Of a stretch of DNA of 64,000 nt, positions 8,460 through 15,962 are shown piece after piece (the first letter of the stretch is position 1; every line of letters begins with the position of its first letter). Location of the stretch: the NCBI GenBank assembly GCA_934597165.1, contig CAKTQP010000006.1, positions 7,696 through 71,695 on the forward strand, written 5' to 3'. The translations under genes were made by a program, and so were the position numbers. A model generated the notes under the pieces. That model worked only from the letters and a program-made list of their open reading frames with translations. It was not told the DNA's origin and searched no databases. The stretch is from an uncultured Oscillospiraceae bacterium (lineage in GTDB: Bacteria > Bacillota > Clostridia > Oscillospirales > Oscillospiraceae).

Positions 8460-10184
8460 TTAGTCCAGCAGGAACTTGGTCACCGGGCTGCCGCCATTGA
8501 CCATGGGATGGACCATCTCGTCAATGTCCAGCACGCAGTCGATGACCGCGGCGTGACCGGAGTCCAGCGCAGCCTGGAAGGCGGCGGCGAACTCTTCCTG
8601 ATTGGTGGCACGGTAACCGGGGATGCCGTAGGCTTCCGCCAGCTTGACGAAATCGGGGCCACGGTTCAGGGTGGTCTGGGAGTGACGACCCTTACAGGTC
8701 AGGGTCTGCCACTGACGCACCATGCCCAGGGTGCCGTTGTTGAAGATGACGGTGATGACCGGGATGTCATAGTAGTTGACAGTGGCCATCTCGTGGCAGT
8801 TCATCCGGAAGCAGCCGTCGCCGGTGCAGTGGACGACCACCTGGTCGGGGTTGCCCAGCTTTGCGCCGAAAGCAGCGCCGTAGCCAAAGCCCATGGTGCC
8901 GAAACCGCCGGAGGTCAGCAGCTGACCGGGGCGCTTGAAGTGGAAGTACTGGCAAGACCACATCTGATGCTGACCAACGTCGGTGGCGATGATGGCTTCC
9001 CCACGGGTTAGGTCGGAGATGGTGTGCAGGATCTCATGGGGCAGCAGCTTTTCCGGGTTGTGGACCAGAGGCGGCTCCTTGATGGACAGCACCTCTTCCC
9101 GCCAAGCGGAGAAGTCGTAGTCCTTCAAATAGATGCGTTCGTTGAGCAGCTCCAGCACCCGGCGTGCGTCGCCGATGATGTGGTGGTCGGTGACGATGTT
9201 CTTGTCGATCTCCGCACGGTCAATGTCGATGTGAACCACCTTGGCGTTCTTGGCAAAGGTGCTGGTGTCACAGGTGACGCGGTCGGAGAACCGGCAGCCA
9301 ACGGCGATGAGCAGGTCGCAGGCGTTGCTGGCGTAGTTGGAAGCGTGGGAACCGTGCATGCCGATCATGCCGGTGATGATGTCGGAATCACCGGGACAGG
9401 CGCCGCCGCCCATGACAGTAGTAGCAACTGGCGCGCCAACCTGCTTGATAAAGTCCCGGAATTCAGGCACCGCACCCTTGCTGCGGATGACGCCGCCGCC
9501 TACCAGGATGAGGGGCTTCTTGGCCTCGTCCAGCATGGAAACCAGCTTGTCCACATCGCCGTGGTCCGGTTCTGGGATCTTCATGTTCAGGCCATCGGAG
9601 TTCCGAGCCAGCAGAGCGGCCAGACGGCCGTGACGATGATGCTCGCTCAGGGGCAGGGGGGTGAAGTCCACCTCTTCGGAGGTGACATTCTTCAGAATAT
9701 CGATCAGGACGGGGCCGGGGCGACCGCTGCGGGCGATGGCGAAGGCTTCGCGGATGATGTCCGCCAGCTTGGTGGCGTCCTTGACCAGATAGTTGCACTT
9801 GGTGATGGGCAGGGTGATACCGGTGATATCGACCTCCTGGAAGGTGTCCTTGCCGATGAGGCTCTCGCCCACGTTGACGGTAATGAACACGACGGGGGAA
9901 GAGTCCATGTAAGCTGTGGCGATGCCGGTGACCAGATTGGTGGCGCCAGGGCCGGAGGTGGCGAAGCACACGCCCACCTTGCCGGTGGAGCGGGCGTAGC
10001 CGTCTGCCGCGTGAGAGGCACCCTGTTCGTGAGCCGTCAGGATGTGACGGATCTTCTTGCCATAGCCGTGAAGCTCAAACTCATCGTAGATGTTCAAAAT
10101 CGTGCCGCCGGGGTAACCGAAGACGGTGTCAACGCCCTGTTCCAACAGGCACTCCATCACGACTTGGGATGCGGATATTTTCAT
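8460..10184 (-). CDS. ilvB: Acetolactate synthase large (catalytic) subunit
   Basis: A 574-aa ThDP enzyme, first committed step of branched-chain amino-acid synthesis. The start MKISASQ at 10184 is chosen for AGGAGG ten bases upstream and the conserved N-terminus. An upstream in-frame ATG would extend into the T-box terminator. The catalytic Glu is in TAHEQGASHAADG. The ThDP motif begins GDGCFRMNCHEM and ends VIFNN. It is the first gene of ilvBNCD and is controlled by the T-box leader. Confidence 0.97.
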   Translation of the reverse strand: MKISASQVVMECLLEQGVDTVFGYPGGTILNIYDEFELHGYGKKIRHILTAHEQGASHAADGYARSTGKVGVCFATSGPGATNLVTGIATAYMDSSPVVFITVNVGESLIGKDTFQEVDITGITLPITKCNYLVKDATKLADIIREAFAIARSGRPGPVLIDILKNVTSEEVDFTPLPLSEHHRHGRLAALLARNSDGLNMKIPEPDHGDVDKLVSMLDEAKKPLILVGGGVIRSKGAVPEFRDFIKQVGAPVATTVMGGGACPGDSDIITGMIGMHGSHASNYASNACDLLIAVGCRFSDRVTCDTSTFAKNAKVVHIDIDRAEIDKNIVTDHHIIGDARRVLELLNERIYLKDYDFSAWREEVLSIKEPPLVHNPEKLLPHEILHTISDLTRGEAIIATDVGQHQMWSCQYFHFKRPGQLLTSGGFGTMGFGYGAAFGAKLGNPDQVVVHCTGDGCFRMNCHEMATVNYYDIPVITVIFNNGTLGMVRQWQTLTCKGRHSQTTLNRGPDFVKLAEAYGIPGYRATNQEEFAAAFQAALDSGHAAVIDCVLDIDEMVHPMVNGGSPVTKFLLD

Positions 10185-10261
10185 TGGGATGCAGCCTCCT
10201 TTGTTATGGTGAATTTGATCTTTCAAACCAAGGGTCCGGGCGGGACAGAGGACAAAAAAAC

Positions 10262-10568
10262 AGCTCCGTCCCATACAATAGGACGAAGCTGGAAACTCCG
10301 TGGTACCACCTAATTTCGCAGCAGACGGCTCCGAACCGCCTCAAAATGCTGCGCACTCATTGCTCCAGGTAACGGTGGAGGGTACCGTTCTCCGCTACTG
10401 GTAATTTTGGAAACAAAATCCTTTCGCAGAGACCGCTCACGGGTGACAATTCTGGGAGTCCGTTTGGAGGCGCTTTCAGCAATAGTGCGCCCTCTCTGTA
10501 CCATCGGAGGCGACCCGAACCAAATCCCGATCAACGCGTTTGGTGTGTTTGGCATTGGGTTGAAATTA
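10262..10568 (-). promoter_or_regulatory. T-box leader of the ilvBNCD operon, predicted Val (GUC) specifier
   Basis: On the - strand the leader contains the Stem I signature CAGAGAGGGCGC, the T-box sequence AGGTGGTACCACGG (rc 10299-10312), and a terminator CAGCTTCGTCC / GGGACGGAGCTG followed by seven T. In the thrS leader of this window the specifier ACC lies exactly six bases before GAGC. The same position here is GTC (rc 10445-10447), a valine codon. Uncharged tRNA binding should stabilise the antiterminator and allow transcription. The specifier is inferred by alignment of the two leaders only. Confidence 0.9.
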
Positions 10569-10574
10569 ACCCTA

Positions 10575-10603
10575 ATGATAATCGCTTTTCCGCTCACTGT
10601 CAA
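10575..10603 (-). promoter_or_regulatory. Sigma-A promoter of the ilv operon
   Basis: On the - strand TTGACA (rc 10598-10603), a 17-bp spacer and TATCAT (rc 10575-10580). Confidence 0.85.
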
Positions 10604-10685
10604 GCACATTTTCGGGAATTTTTCACAGGGTTTTTCGTAAAAAACCGACGAAATACACAAAATGGGGAAATTTCGAGTCAGCCCG

Positions 10686-10714
10686 TTGACTCCGCCGGAT
10701 AAAGTTGCTATAGT
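10686..10714 (+). promoter_or_regulatory. Sigma-A promoter of the tyrA leader
   Basis: TTGACT (10686-10691), 17-bp spacer, TATAGT (10709-10714). The predicted start is near 10721, about 36 bases before the leader-peptide start codon. Confidence 0.85.
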
Positions 10715-10756
10715 GAACTAGTATGAGTGTATCCCACTGAGAGGAGGAGACAAACT

Positions 10757-10834
10757 GTGACACATACCGCAGAAAATCGCAGCAAGGTCTATCGCTATTA
10801 CCTGTCTGATAGCGACAATCTGTTGCGCTTTTGA
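10757..10834 (+). CDS. Tyrosine-rich leader peptide of tyrA
   Basis: A 25-codon ORF begins with GTG behind a strong GAGGAGGA site. It encodes VTHTAENRSK-VYRYY-LSDSDNLLRF, with three Tyr in four codons and a terminal Phe. A 7-bp hairpin TCGCTAT / ATAGCGA (10792-10798 with 10809-10815) covers the Tyr codons. The final codons and the stop (10825-10834) can pair over ten bases with 10896-10905 in the loop and descending arm of the terminator. A ribosome stalled at the Tyr codons would leave this antiterminator arm free; one reaching the stop would cover it. This matches ribosome-mediated attenuation of the next gene, tyrA. No T-box motif is present. Confidence 0.8.
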   Translation: MTHTAENRSKVYRYYLSDSDNLLRF

Positions 10835-10885
10835 AGCGGTCTGGTCGGACGGTTTGTTTCCAATTTTGTACATAGGAACTTCCCA

Positions 10886-10916
10886 AGCCACAGCGTCGAA
10901 AGCGCTGTGGCTTTTT
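10886..10916 (+). terminator. Attenuator terminator upstream of tyrA
   Basis: A 10-bp stem AGCCACAGCG / CGCTGTGGCT with loop TCGAAAG and a TTTTT tail lies 52 bases after the leader-peptide stop and 56 bases before tyrA. Confidence 0.9.
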
Positions 10917-10971
10917 CGTTTGTCCACCACAGACGGACAACACACCCATCAGGAAAGGAACGGGATTTTGT

Positions 10972-11862
10972 ATGAAACAGCGTACCATCGTCATCGTCGG
11001 CTTAGGTCTCATCGGCGGCTCCTTGGCTGCCGCCCTGAAGGGGTTTGAGGACAGCTATCTGATCGGCGTCGTCCGTCGGCAGGAGACGGCGGACTACGCC
11101 CTGAACCACGGCTTCGTTCACGAGGCCACCCTGGACGCCTCCTCCGCCCTGGCACGGGCAGACGTGACCATCCTCTGCGCCACCCCCGACGCCCTCCTGG
11201 GCTTCCTCCGCCAGCACGCCCAGGAGTTCCGCCCCGGCAGCCTGGTCACCGACGTCTGCGGCATCAAGACCGCCGTCATGGAAGCGGCCAACGCCCTGCC
11301 CGAAGGGGTGGACTACATCGGCAGCCACCCCATGGCTGGCACTGAATTCGCTGGCATCGAGCACGCCCTGCCCAATATGTTCCACGGCAGCAACTGGATC
11401 ATGGTGCCCCGTGCGGACAGCACCGAGGAGCACAAGGACTTCATCCGCCGCATGGCGCACCACGTGGGCTGCCAGGACGTGCGGGAGATCACCCCGGAGC
11501 GCCACGACGCCATCATCGCCTACACCAGCCAGCTCATGCATATTGTTGCCCTTTCCGTCTGTGATGACGCAGATCTGTTCCTTTGTAAGGGCTATGAGGG
11601 CAGCAGCTTCCGTGACGTGACCCGTGTGGCGGCATTGGACCCGGATATGTGGACCGACCTGATGGGCCTCAACGCCCCCGCCCTCAGCCAGGTCATCCGG
11701 CGGCTGGAGGAGAACCTCCATGCCTACCGCATCGCCCTAGACAACCGAGACCGGGAGCGTCTCCACGCCAAGCTCACCTATTCCTCTAACCGCAAGCGCC
11801 GCATCAACCTGCCCGGCTCCGGTCAGATCCCCCTGCCTGAAGACGGTTCAGCAAAGGGCTGA
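10972..11862 (+). CDS. tyrA: Prephenate dehydrogenase
   Basis: A 296-aa protein converting prephenate to 4-hydroxyphenylpyruvate in tyrosine synthesis. The N-terminal NAD(P) fold carries GLGLIGGS. The prephenate-site motif SHPMAGTEFAG and helical dimerisation region follow. Many Firmicute TyrA enzymes carry a C-terminal ACT domain (~370 aa total). It is absent here, so feedback inhibition by Tyr through an ACT domain is not expected, which fits with transcriptional attenuation by the Tyr-rich leader. The last 15 bases overlap the convergent EutN-like gene. Confidence 0.93.
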   Translation: MKQRTIVIVGLGLIGGSLAAALKGFEDSYLIGVVRRQETADYALNHGFVHEATLDASSALARADVTILCATPDALLGFLRQHAQEFRPGSLVTDVCGIKTAVMEAANALPEGVDYIGSHPMAGTEFAGIEHALPNMFHGSNWIMVPRADSTEEHKDFIRRMAHHVGCQDVREITPERHDAIIAYTSQLMHIVALSVCDDADLFLCKGYEGSSFRDVTRVAALDPDMWTDLMGLNAPALSQVIRRLEENLHAYRIALDNRDRERLHAKLTYSSNRKRRINLPGSGQIPLPEDGSAKG

Positions 11863-12099
11863 GTCCTGGGACGGGCTGACCACACAGAGCACCAGCGCAT
11901 CCACCGGCAGATTGGCACCCAGCACCGCCTGCGCTCCAGAGGTGCTCACCACCACCCGGTCGCCAGGACGTACCCCCAGCAGGTCGGCTGCCACCAGCCG
12001 TTCGCCCTCCGGACTGCGCAGGGCGATCAGGGACAGTTCGTCCAGAGCGGATAATCGTTTCTCCGCCGCCACCACACCGGTCACTTCATAGCATTTCAT
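11848..12099 (-). CDS. EutN/CcmL-family microcompartment vertex protein, orphan
   Basis: An 83-aa protein. The start MKCYEVTG at 12099 has GGGGAGGAG nine bases upstream. The sequence follows the EutN/CcmL pattern: N-terminal GVVAAEKRLSALDE, central ERLVAADLLGVRPGDRVVV, then STSGAQAVLG and PVDALVLCVV. Members form pentamers that cap bacterial microcompartment vertices. No hexameric BMC shell gene or encapsulated enzyme is visible within the window, so its role here is unclear. The 3' end overlaps tyrA by 15 bp on the opposite strand. Confidence 0.8.
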   Translation of the reverse strand: MKCYEVTGVVAAEKRLSALDELSLIALRSPEGERLVAADLLGVRPGDRVVVSTSGAQAVLGANLPVDALVLCVVSPSQDSALC

Positions 12100-12194
12100 A
12101 ACCTTCGTCTCCTCCCCGTGGAACAATTCTCACGTTTGGGATTAGTATGGCGAGGGGGCGGAGAAAATATGAACGATTTTGGAAAAAAGCAAGA

Positions 12195-12232
12195 AAGTCC
12201 ACCCAGCGGAAACAGCTGGGTGGACTTTTTTC
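12195..12232. terminator. Strong hairpin terminator, probably bidirectional
   Basis: A 13-bp stem AAGTCCACCCAGC / GCTGGGTGGACTT with T-rich 3' tail (TTTTTTC). It is placed downstream of the XRE gene on the - strand and upstream of the EutN-like gene. Confidence 0.8.
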
Positions 12233-12319
12233 TGTGGTAGTGGGAGGAAAAATTTTGAGGCTCGTTCTTTTTCGACAAAGCCAGGTTGTCATTCTGTGTC
12301 ATAATGCAGAAGGTGACAG

Positions 12320-12544
12320 TCAGTTGCCGCTGTCCCCGTTTTCCTCCCAGTCGATGGCGAACAGGTCGTTGGGGGTACATTCCAGGAGCATACAGAGTGT
12401 CTCGATGTTGGACAGGCGGATGGACTTGGTCTGATTGGTCACCATGCGGTTGAAGTTCTGATAACTCATCCCCATCTGCTTGTACAGCCAGTATTTGGAC
12501 TTCCCCTTCTGTTCCAAAAGAGAGAGTACGTTGAGTTGTATCAT
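12320..12544 (-). CDS. Small XRE-family regulator
   Basis: A 74-aa single-domain helix-turn-helix protein of the Cro/CI type. The recognition unit spans KYWLYKQMGMSYQNFNRMV, then LSNIETLCMLLECTPNDLF, as in phage-like and chromosomal stand-alone repressors. It is divergent from the SLOG-domain gene at 12710. The shared 165-bp region contains palindromic AT-rich elements, so it probably controls itself and its neighbour. Confidence 0.85.
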   Translation of the reverse strand: MIQLNVLSLLEQKGKSKYWLYKQMGMSYQNFNRMVTNQTKSIRLSNIETLCMLLECTPNDLFAIDWEENGDSGN

Positions 12545-12557
12545 ATCTCATGTCTCC

Positions 12558-12630
12558 ATTAGCTAATCTTTTGGTTAGATAATAGGATGTCCCCTTTGAA
12601 AACCTATAGACTGTTACATTAGATAATGTA
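12558..12630. promoter_or_regulatory. Candidate XRE operators in the divergent region
   Basis: Three related elements: the perfect palindrome ATTAGCTAAT (12558-12567), TTAGATAAT (12575-12583), and TACATTAGATAATGTA (12615-12630, 7-bp arms around GA). The last sits directly upstream of the -35 of the SLOG gene. Confidence 0.5.
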
Positions 12631-12635
12631 GACAT

Positions 12636-12665
12636 TTGGAGACTTTTGCAATATTATAGTATAAT
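12636..12665 (+). promoter_or_regulatory. Promoter of the SLOG-domain gene
   Basis: TTGGAG (12636-12641), 18-bp spacer, TATAAT (12660-12665), 45 bases before the gene. Confidence 0.6.
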
Positions 12666-12709
12666 AGAATCCATACCAATCGAAAGAAATCGTTAGGAGG
12701 CGCGAAACG

Positions 12710-13189
12710 ATGAAGGAACGAGAAAGAACCTGCTGCTTCACCGGCCACCGGATCATACCGGCCAAGGTCATCCCGCAGCTCAAGGCCGAATTGGCGCAAA
12801 CGGTCACACAGCTCATCGACCAAGGGGTGACCCAGTTCGTCACCGGCGGGGCGTTGGGGTTTGACACCCTGGCGGCGGAGGAAGTGCTGCGTCAGCGGAA
12901 GGCGCACCCGGACATCTGCCTGCACCTGATGATGCCCTGTAAGGGACAGGAGAAAAAGTGGCGGTTAGGCGACCGGATGCGCTACCAAAAGATTGCCCGG
13001 CAGGCGGATCAGGTGACCTGCTTGGCAGAGGAGTACTATGACGGCTGTATGCTCAAACGGAACCGAGCCATGATCGAAGCCAGCGCCTATTGCGTAGTCT
13101 ACTGCACCAGAACCAAAGGTGGCACCGTCTACACCGCCAACCGAGCGGCGCGGGCAGGCTTACATATGACCTACCTGATGCAGGCATGA
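12710..13189 (+). CDS. SLOG-domain protein (DUF1273-like)
   Basis: A 159-aa protein beginning MKERERTCCFTGHR. The CFTGHR start, GGALGFDTLAAEEV nucleotide-binding loop and YYDGCMLKRNRAMIEAS segment match the DUF1273/YpsA-like branch of the SLOG superfamily. These proteins have a Rossmann-like fold proposed to bind nucleotides or NAD-derived ligands, and several relatives act in stress or defence contexts. The exact role is unknown. It is divergent from a small XRE regulator with palindromic operators between them. Confidence 0.8.
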   Translation: MKERERTCCFTGHRIIPAKVIPQLKAELAQTVTQLIDQGVTQFVTGGALGFDTLAAEEVLRQRKAHPDICLHLMMPCKGQEKKWRLGDRMRYQKIARQADQVTCLAEEYYDGCMLKRNRAMIEASAYCVVYCTRTKGGTVYTANRAARAGLHMTYLMQA

Positions 13190-13212
13190 CAGCCATGCGT
13201 CGGGAGAAACAA

Positions 13213-13240
13213 GAACGGCAGTGACGGGGGTCACTGCCGT
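13213..13240. terminator. Hairpin between convergent genes
   Basis: ACGGCAGTGAC / GTCACTGCCGT, 11-bp stem with a GGGG loop and no clear T-run. It lies between the convergent SLOG and EamA genes. Confidence 0.5.
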
Positions 13241-13256
13241 AAATGATATTGAGCGG

Positions 13257-14156
13257 TCATTCCGCTGCCTTTGCAGGGGATTCATTTTCCAGGAGGGTCT
13301 CCGCCACCACACAGATCAAAATGATGACCGCGCCGATGACCCCCGCCACCGACAGCCGTTCATCCAGCACGAACCGGGAGAACACCGCCGTGAGCACCGG
13401 GCAGGCGCATTGCAGCAGAGCCGCCGTACGGGAGGACAGGGTGGTCAGGGCAGCGTTCTGGAGCAGATACCCGGCCAGGGTGCAGCCGATGGCCATGTAG
13501 GTGATGATGGCCCAGATGGTAGGGGTGGTCAGCTCCAGATGGAGACCGCCGTTGAAGATGGGAGCGCAGATGGCGGCCATGAGCACCGAGGCGGCGACCT
13601 GTAAAGTGGAGAGAGTGATGGGATCCACCCGTTCCAAAGCGTGTTCCCCAAACACCAACGACCCAGCCAGCAGCAGTGCCGACAGCAGGGACAGCACTTC
13701 GCCCAAACCAAACCCGGACAACCCCCCCAGGCCGCACAGCAGGTACAGCCCGACGACGACCAGACATTGAATGGGGATATGCTGCCAGCGATAGGTGCGC
13801 CGATAGACCACCAGCGCCAACAGCGGGGTCATCACCGTGGCCAGCGACCGCAGGAAGGCCACAGAGGTGGCGGCAGTCAAGTCCAGCGCGATGTTGTTCA
13901 CCACATAAGCGCCTGACATGCACAGGGTGGGCAGGATCCAGTCCTTCACCGAGCATTGTTTCAGCCCCTTCCAAATGCGCTTGCCGAACAACAGCAGCAG
14001 CACCACCAGCGCCATGGAGTAGCGCAGGACCAGGAGGGAGTAGACGGGCATGACGTCAAAGGCGAACTTGGAGATGGGGTCGCCGAAGCCGTACAGCAGG
14101 CTCTGTAACAGGATGAGGAAGCAGGGGAACCACTTCGAGCGGGATTGGGCAGCCAT
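13257..14156 (-). CDS. EamA/DMT-family drug-metabolite exporter
   Basis: A 299-aa integral membrane protein with about ten hydrophobic helices in two EamA repeats (first starting LILLQSLLYGFGDPISKFAFD, second around LGEVLSLLSALLLAGSLVFGEHAL). RhaT/YdcZ-like DMT carriers export amino acids or metabolites. The substrate is not predictable. A ribosome site AAAGGAG precedes the ATG at 14156. It is transcribed alone, away from the infC operon. Confidence 0.85.
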   Translation of the reverse strand: MAAQSRSKWFPCFLILLQSLLYGFGDPISKFAFDVMPVYSLLVLRYSMALVVLLLLFGKRIWKGLKQCSVKDWILPTLCMSGAYVVNNIALDLTAATSVAFLRSLATVMTPLLALVVYRRTYRWQHIPIQCLVVVGLYLLCGLGGLSGFGLGEVLSLLSALLLAGSLVFGEHALERVDPITLSTLQVAASVLMAAICAPIFNGGLHLELTTPTIWAIITYMAIGCTLAGYLLQNAALTTLSSRTAALLQCACPVLTAVFSRFVLDERLSVAGVIGAVIILICVVAETLLENESPAKAAE

Positions 14157-14309
14157 GGGGACGCTCCTTTCTGGTGATGATTTAACGGATTACATCATTG
14201 TAGCACGAAAGCAGGGGAGAAGAAAACCGGAAAAGATGCCGGTTTTTGCCGATTTCTGAACGGATACATTAGAATAGTTGAATAGGCGAAAAAAGTTTCC
14301 CCGTTCCCG

Positions 14310-14338
14310 TTGACAAATGAAGGGGAATCTGCTATAGT
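14310..14338 (+). promoter_or_regulatory. Sigma-A promoter of infC-rpmI-rplT
   Basis: TTGACA (14310-14315), 17-bp spacer, TATAGT (14333-14338). It is followed by a ~165-nt leader. Confidence 0.9.
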
Positions 14339-14344
14339 TGTTGG

Positions 14345-14512
14345 GTAAAACAAAGCAGGATGGTATCCCCACCTCACCTTCCGTGCCCACGCGCGGTGGT
14401 CGATAGCTCTCTTTCCTCCCTTTTGTGACCAGAGGGGAGCAGTGACGTACGGGTACCATTCGGTGTCCGTTTTTTTTCATGTTTTGATTTTTTTCGTTGG
14501 AGGTGTTTCAGT
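14345..14512 (+). ncRNA. L20-type leader of the infC operon with attenuator
   Basis: The leader carries several hairpins and ends in ACGGGTACC / GGTGTCCGT (14449-14457 with 14462-14470; 9 bp including G-U pairs, 4-nt loop) followed by eight T. In Firmicutes the infC leader binds ribosomal protein L20, which promotes termination and gives autogenous control. The position and terminator fit that model. The L20-binding fold itself was not verified by covariance. Confidence 0.75.
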
Positions 14513-15049
14513 ATTAGCAACATGGCGCATCAGATCAATGAGGATATCCGGGACAAAGAGGTCCGCTTGATCTCCTCCGATGGTCAACAGCTCGGGATCA
14601 TGTCCTCTCGCGACGCTCTGGCCGTTGCCGCAAAGGCAGGTCTTGACCTGGTCAAAATTTCCCCCAAAGCAACCCCTCCGGTCTGCAAGGTGATGGACTA
14701 CGGCAAGTACCGCTTCGAACAGTCCAAGCGGGAAAAGGAAGCCAAGAAGAATCAGCACGTCGTCGAGATCAAAGAGATCCGTATGTCCCCCAGCATTGAC
14801 GTAGGTGATTTGAACACAAAACTCCGCAACGCAAATAAGTTCCTCTCCGCCGGCAACCGGGTCAAGGTCACCGTCCGCTTCCGCGGCCGTGAGATGGCTC
14901 ACACCAACATCGGTGAGGAACTGCTGAAGAAGTTCGCGGAAAGCTGCGCCGAGATCGCCTCTATGGATCGGAAGCCCAAGCTGGAGGGCCGTCATATGAC
15001 CATCCTCCTCTCGCCCAAGGTTTCCAAGGAGCCGAAAAAGGATAAGTAA
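14513..15049 (+). CDS. infC: Translation initiation factor IF-3, AUU start
   Basis: A 178-aa protein if read from ATT 14513. GGAGGT (14499-14504) is 8 bases from this ATT but 17 from the first ATG (14522), and AUU is the classical infC start codon used for IF-3 autoregulation. The product then begins MSNMAHQINEDIRDKEVRLI. The N domain (QINEDIRDKEVRLISSDG) and C domain (VRFRGREMAH) are intact. IF-3 binds the 30S subunit and polices start-codon selection. It heads infC-rpmI-rplT. Confidence 0.95.
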   Translation: MSNMAHQINEDIRDKEVRLISSDGQQLGIMSSRDALAVAAKAGLDLVKISPKATPPVCKVMDYGKYRFEQSKREKEAKKNQHVVEIKEIRMSPSIDVGDLNTKLRNANKFLSAGNRVKVTVRFRGREMAHTNIGEELLKKFAESCAEIASMDRKPKLEGRHMTILLSPKVSKEPKKDK

Positions 15050-15093
15050 CCGTTGACGGAAGGTTTGTCCGTCTGATGAAAGGAGTTTCCACT

Positions 15094-15291
15094 ATGCCTA
15101 AGATGAAAACGCACAGCGGTGCGAAGAAGAGATTTAAGCTCAGCAAGACCGGCAAAGTCAAGCGCGCTCACGCTTATGCCAGCCATATCCTGACCAAGAA
15201 GACCACCAAGCGCAAGAGAGGTCTGCGTAAGGGCGTTTATGCGGATGTGACCAACGCACCCACCATTCGTAAGATGATCCCTTACAAATAA
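15094..15291 (+). CDS. rpmI: 50S ribosomal protein L35
   Basis: A 65-aa protein. The start MPKMKTHSGAKKRF at 15094 has AAGGAG upstream. A Met 18 bases upstream lacks a ribosome site. Highly basic with the family pattern KTKRKRGLRKGV. Second gene of the infC operon. Confidence 0.97.
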   Translation: MPKMKTHSGAKKRFKLSKTGKVKRAHAYASHILTKKTTKRKRGLRKGVYADVTNAPTIRKMIPYK

Positions 15292-15313
15292 TTTGGAATA
15301 GGAGGCTACTGAA

Positions 15314-15670
15314 ATGGCAAGAGTCAAACGCGCAATGATGACGCGCAAGAGAAGAAATAAGATCCTGAAGATGGCCAAGGGCTACTGGGGTTCCAAGAGC
15401 AAGCATTATAAGATGGCCAACCAGGCTATGATGAAGTCCCTGACCTACGCTTACATCGGCCGCCGCCTGAAGAAGCGTGACTTCCGCCGCCTGTGGATCA
15501 CCAGAATCAGCGCCGCCTGCAAGGCAAACGGCATGAACTACTCCACCTTCATGCACGGCCTGAAGCTGGCTGACATCCAGATCGACCGCAAGATGCTGTC
15601 CGAGCTGGCTGTCAACGACAAGGCTGCTTTCGCACAGCTGGTCGAACTGGCAAAGGGCAAGCTGGCATAA
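15314..15670 (+). CDS. rplT: 50S ribosomal protein L20
   Basis: A 118-aa protein beginning MARVKRAMMTRKRRNKILK, with the conserved GYWGSKSKHYKMANQ and YIGRRLKKRDFRRLWITRI segments. It is an early 23S rRNA assembly protein and the likely repressor of its own operon through the infC leader. It is followed by a strong terminator. Confidence 0.98.
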   Translation: MARVKRAMMTRKRRNKILKMAKGYWGSKSKHYKMANQAMMKSLTYAYIGRRLKKRDFRRLWITRISAACKANGMNYSTFMHGLKLADIQIDRKMLSELAVNDKAAFAQLVELAKGKLA

Positions 15671-15698
15671 TCAGACCAGACTTGTTTTCATACGAAAC

Positions 15699-15738
15699 AA
15701 ACCGCTGCAAACCGTTCGTTTGCGGCGGTTTTATTTTT
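15699..15738 (+). terminator. Terminator of infC-rpmI-rplT
   Basis: AACCGCTGCAAAC / GTTTGCGGCGGTT stem (one mismatch) with loop CGTTC and tail TTATTTTT. Confidence 0.9.
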
Positions 15739-15856
15739 CCAGCGCAGCCCGCACAAAAACTGACCAAAAGTCATGAAACAACGGAGAAACGCGACGTTTC
15801 CCGCATTTTTGGACACTTTCACAAGAGTTCCGCCGGGGAATCCGGGGCGAGGGATA

Positions 15857-15885
15857 TTGATTTTCCCAGACAAAAAAGCTAAAAT
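15857..15885 (+). promoter_or_regulatory. Promoter of the acyl-CoA synthetase gene
   Basis: TTGATT (15857-15862), 17-bp spacer, TAAAAT (15880-15885). A 6-bp hairpin GGCTGC / GCAGCC (15901-15918) lies in the leader. Confidence 0.7.
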
Positions 15886-15962
15886 AAAAGGGATCGTATC
15901 GGCTGCACCATAGCAGCCAGTTAGCTATCCTTCTAAGAACGAGAAATGAGGCTAAGAAATCC

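Noticed and set aside
10723..10740. A five-codon ATG...TGA before the tyrA leader peptide
   Set aside because: It would start within a few bases of the transcription start with no ribosome site.
12195..12232. CRISPR-like palindrome
   Set aside because: A single hairpin with T-run, best read as a terminator. No repeat-spacer array exists anywhere in the window.
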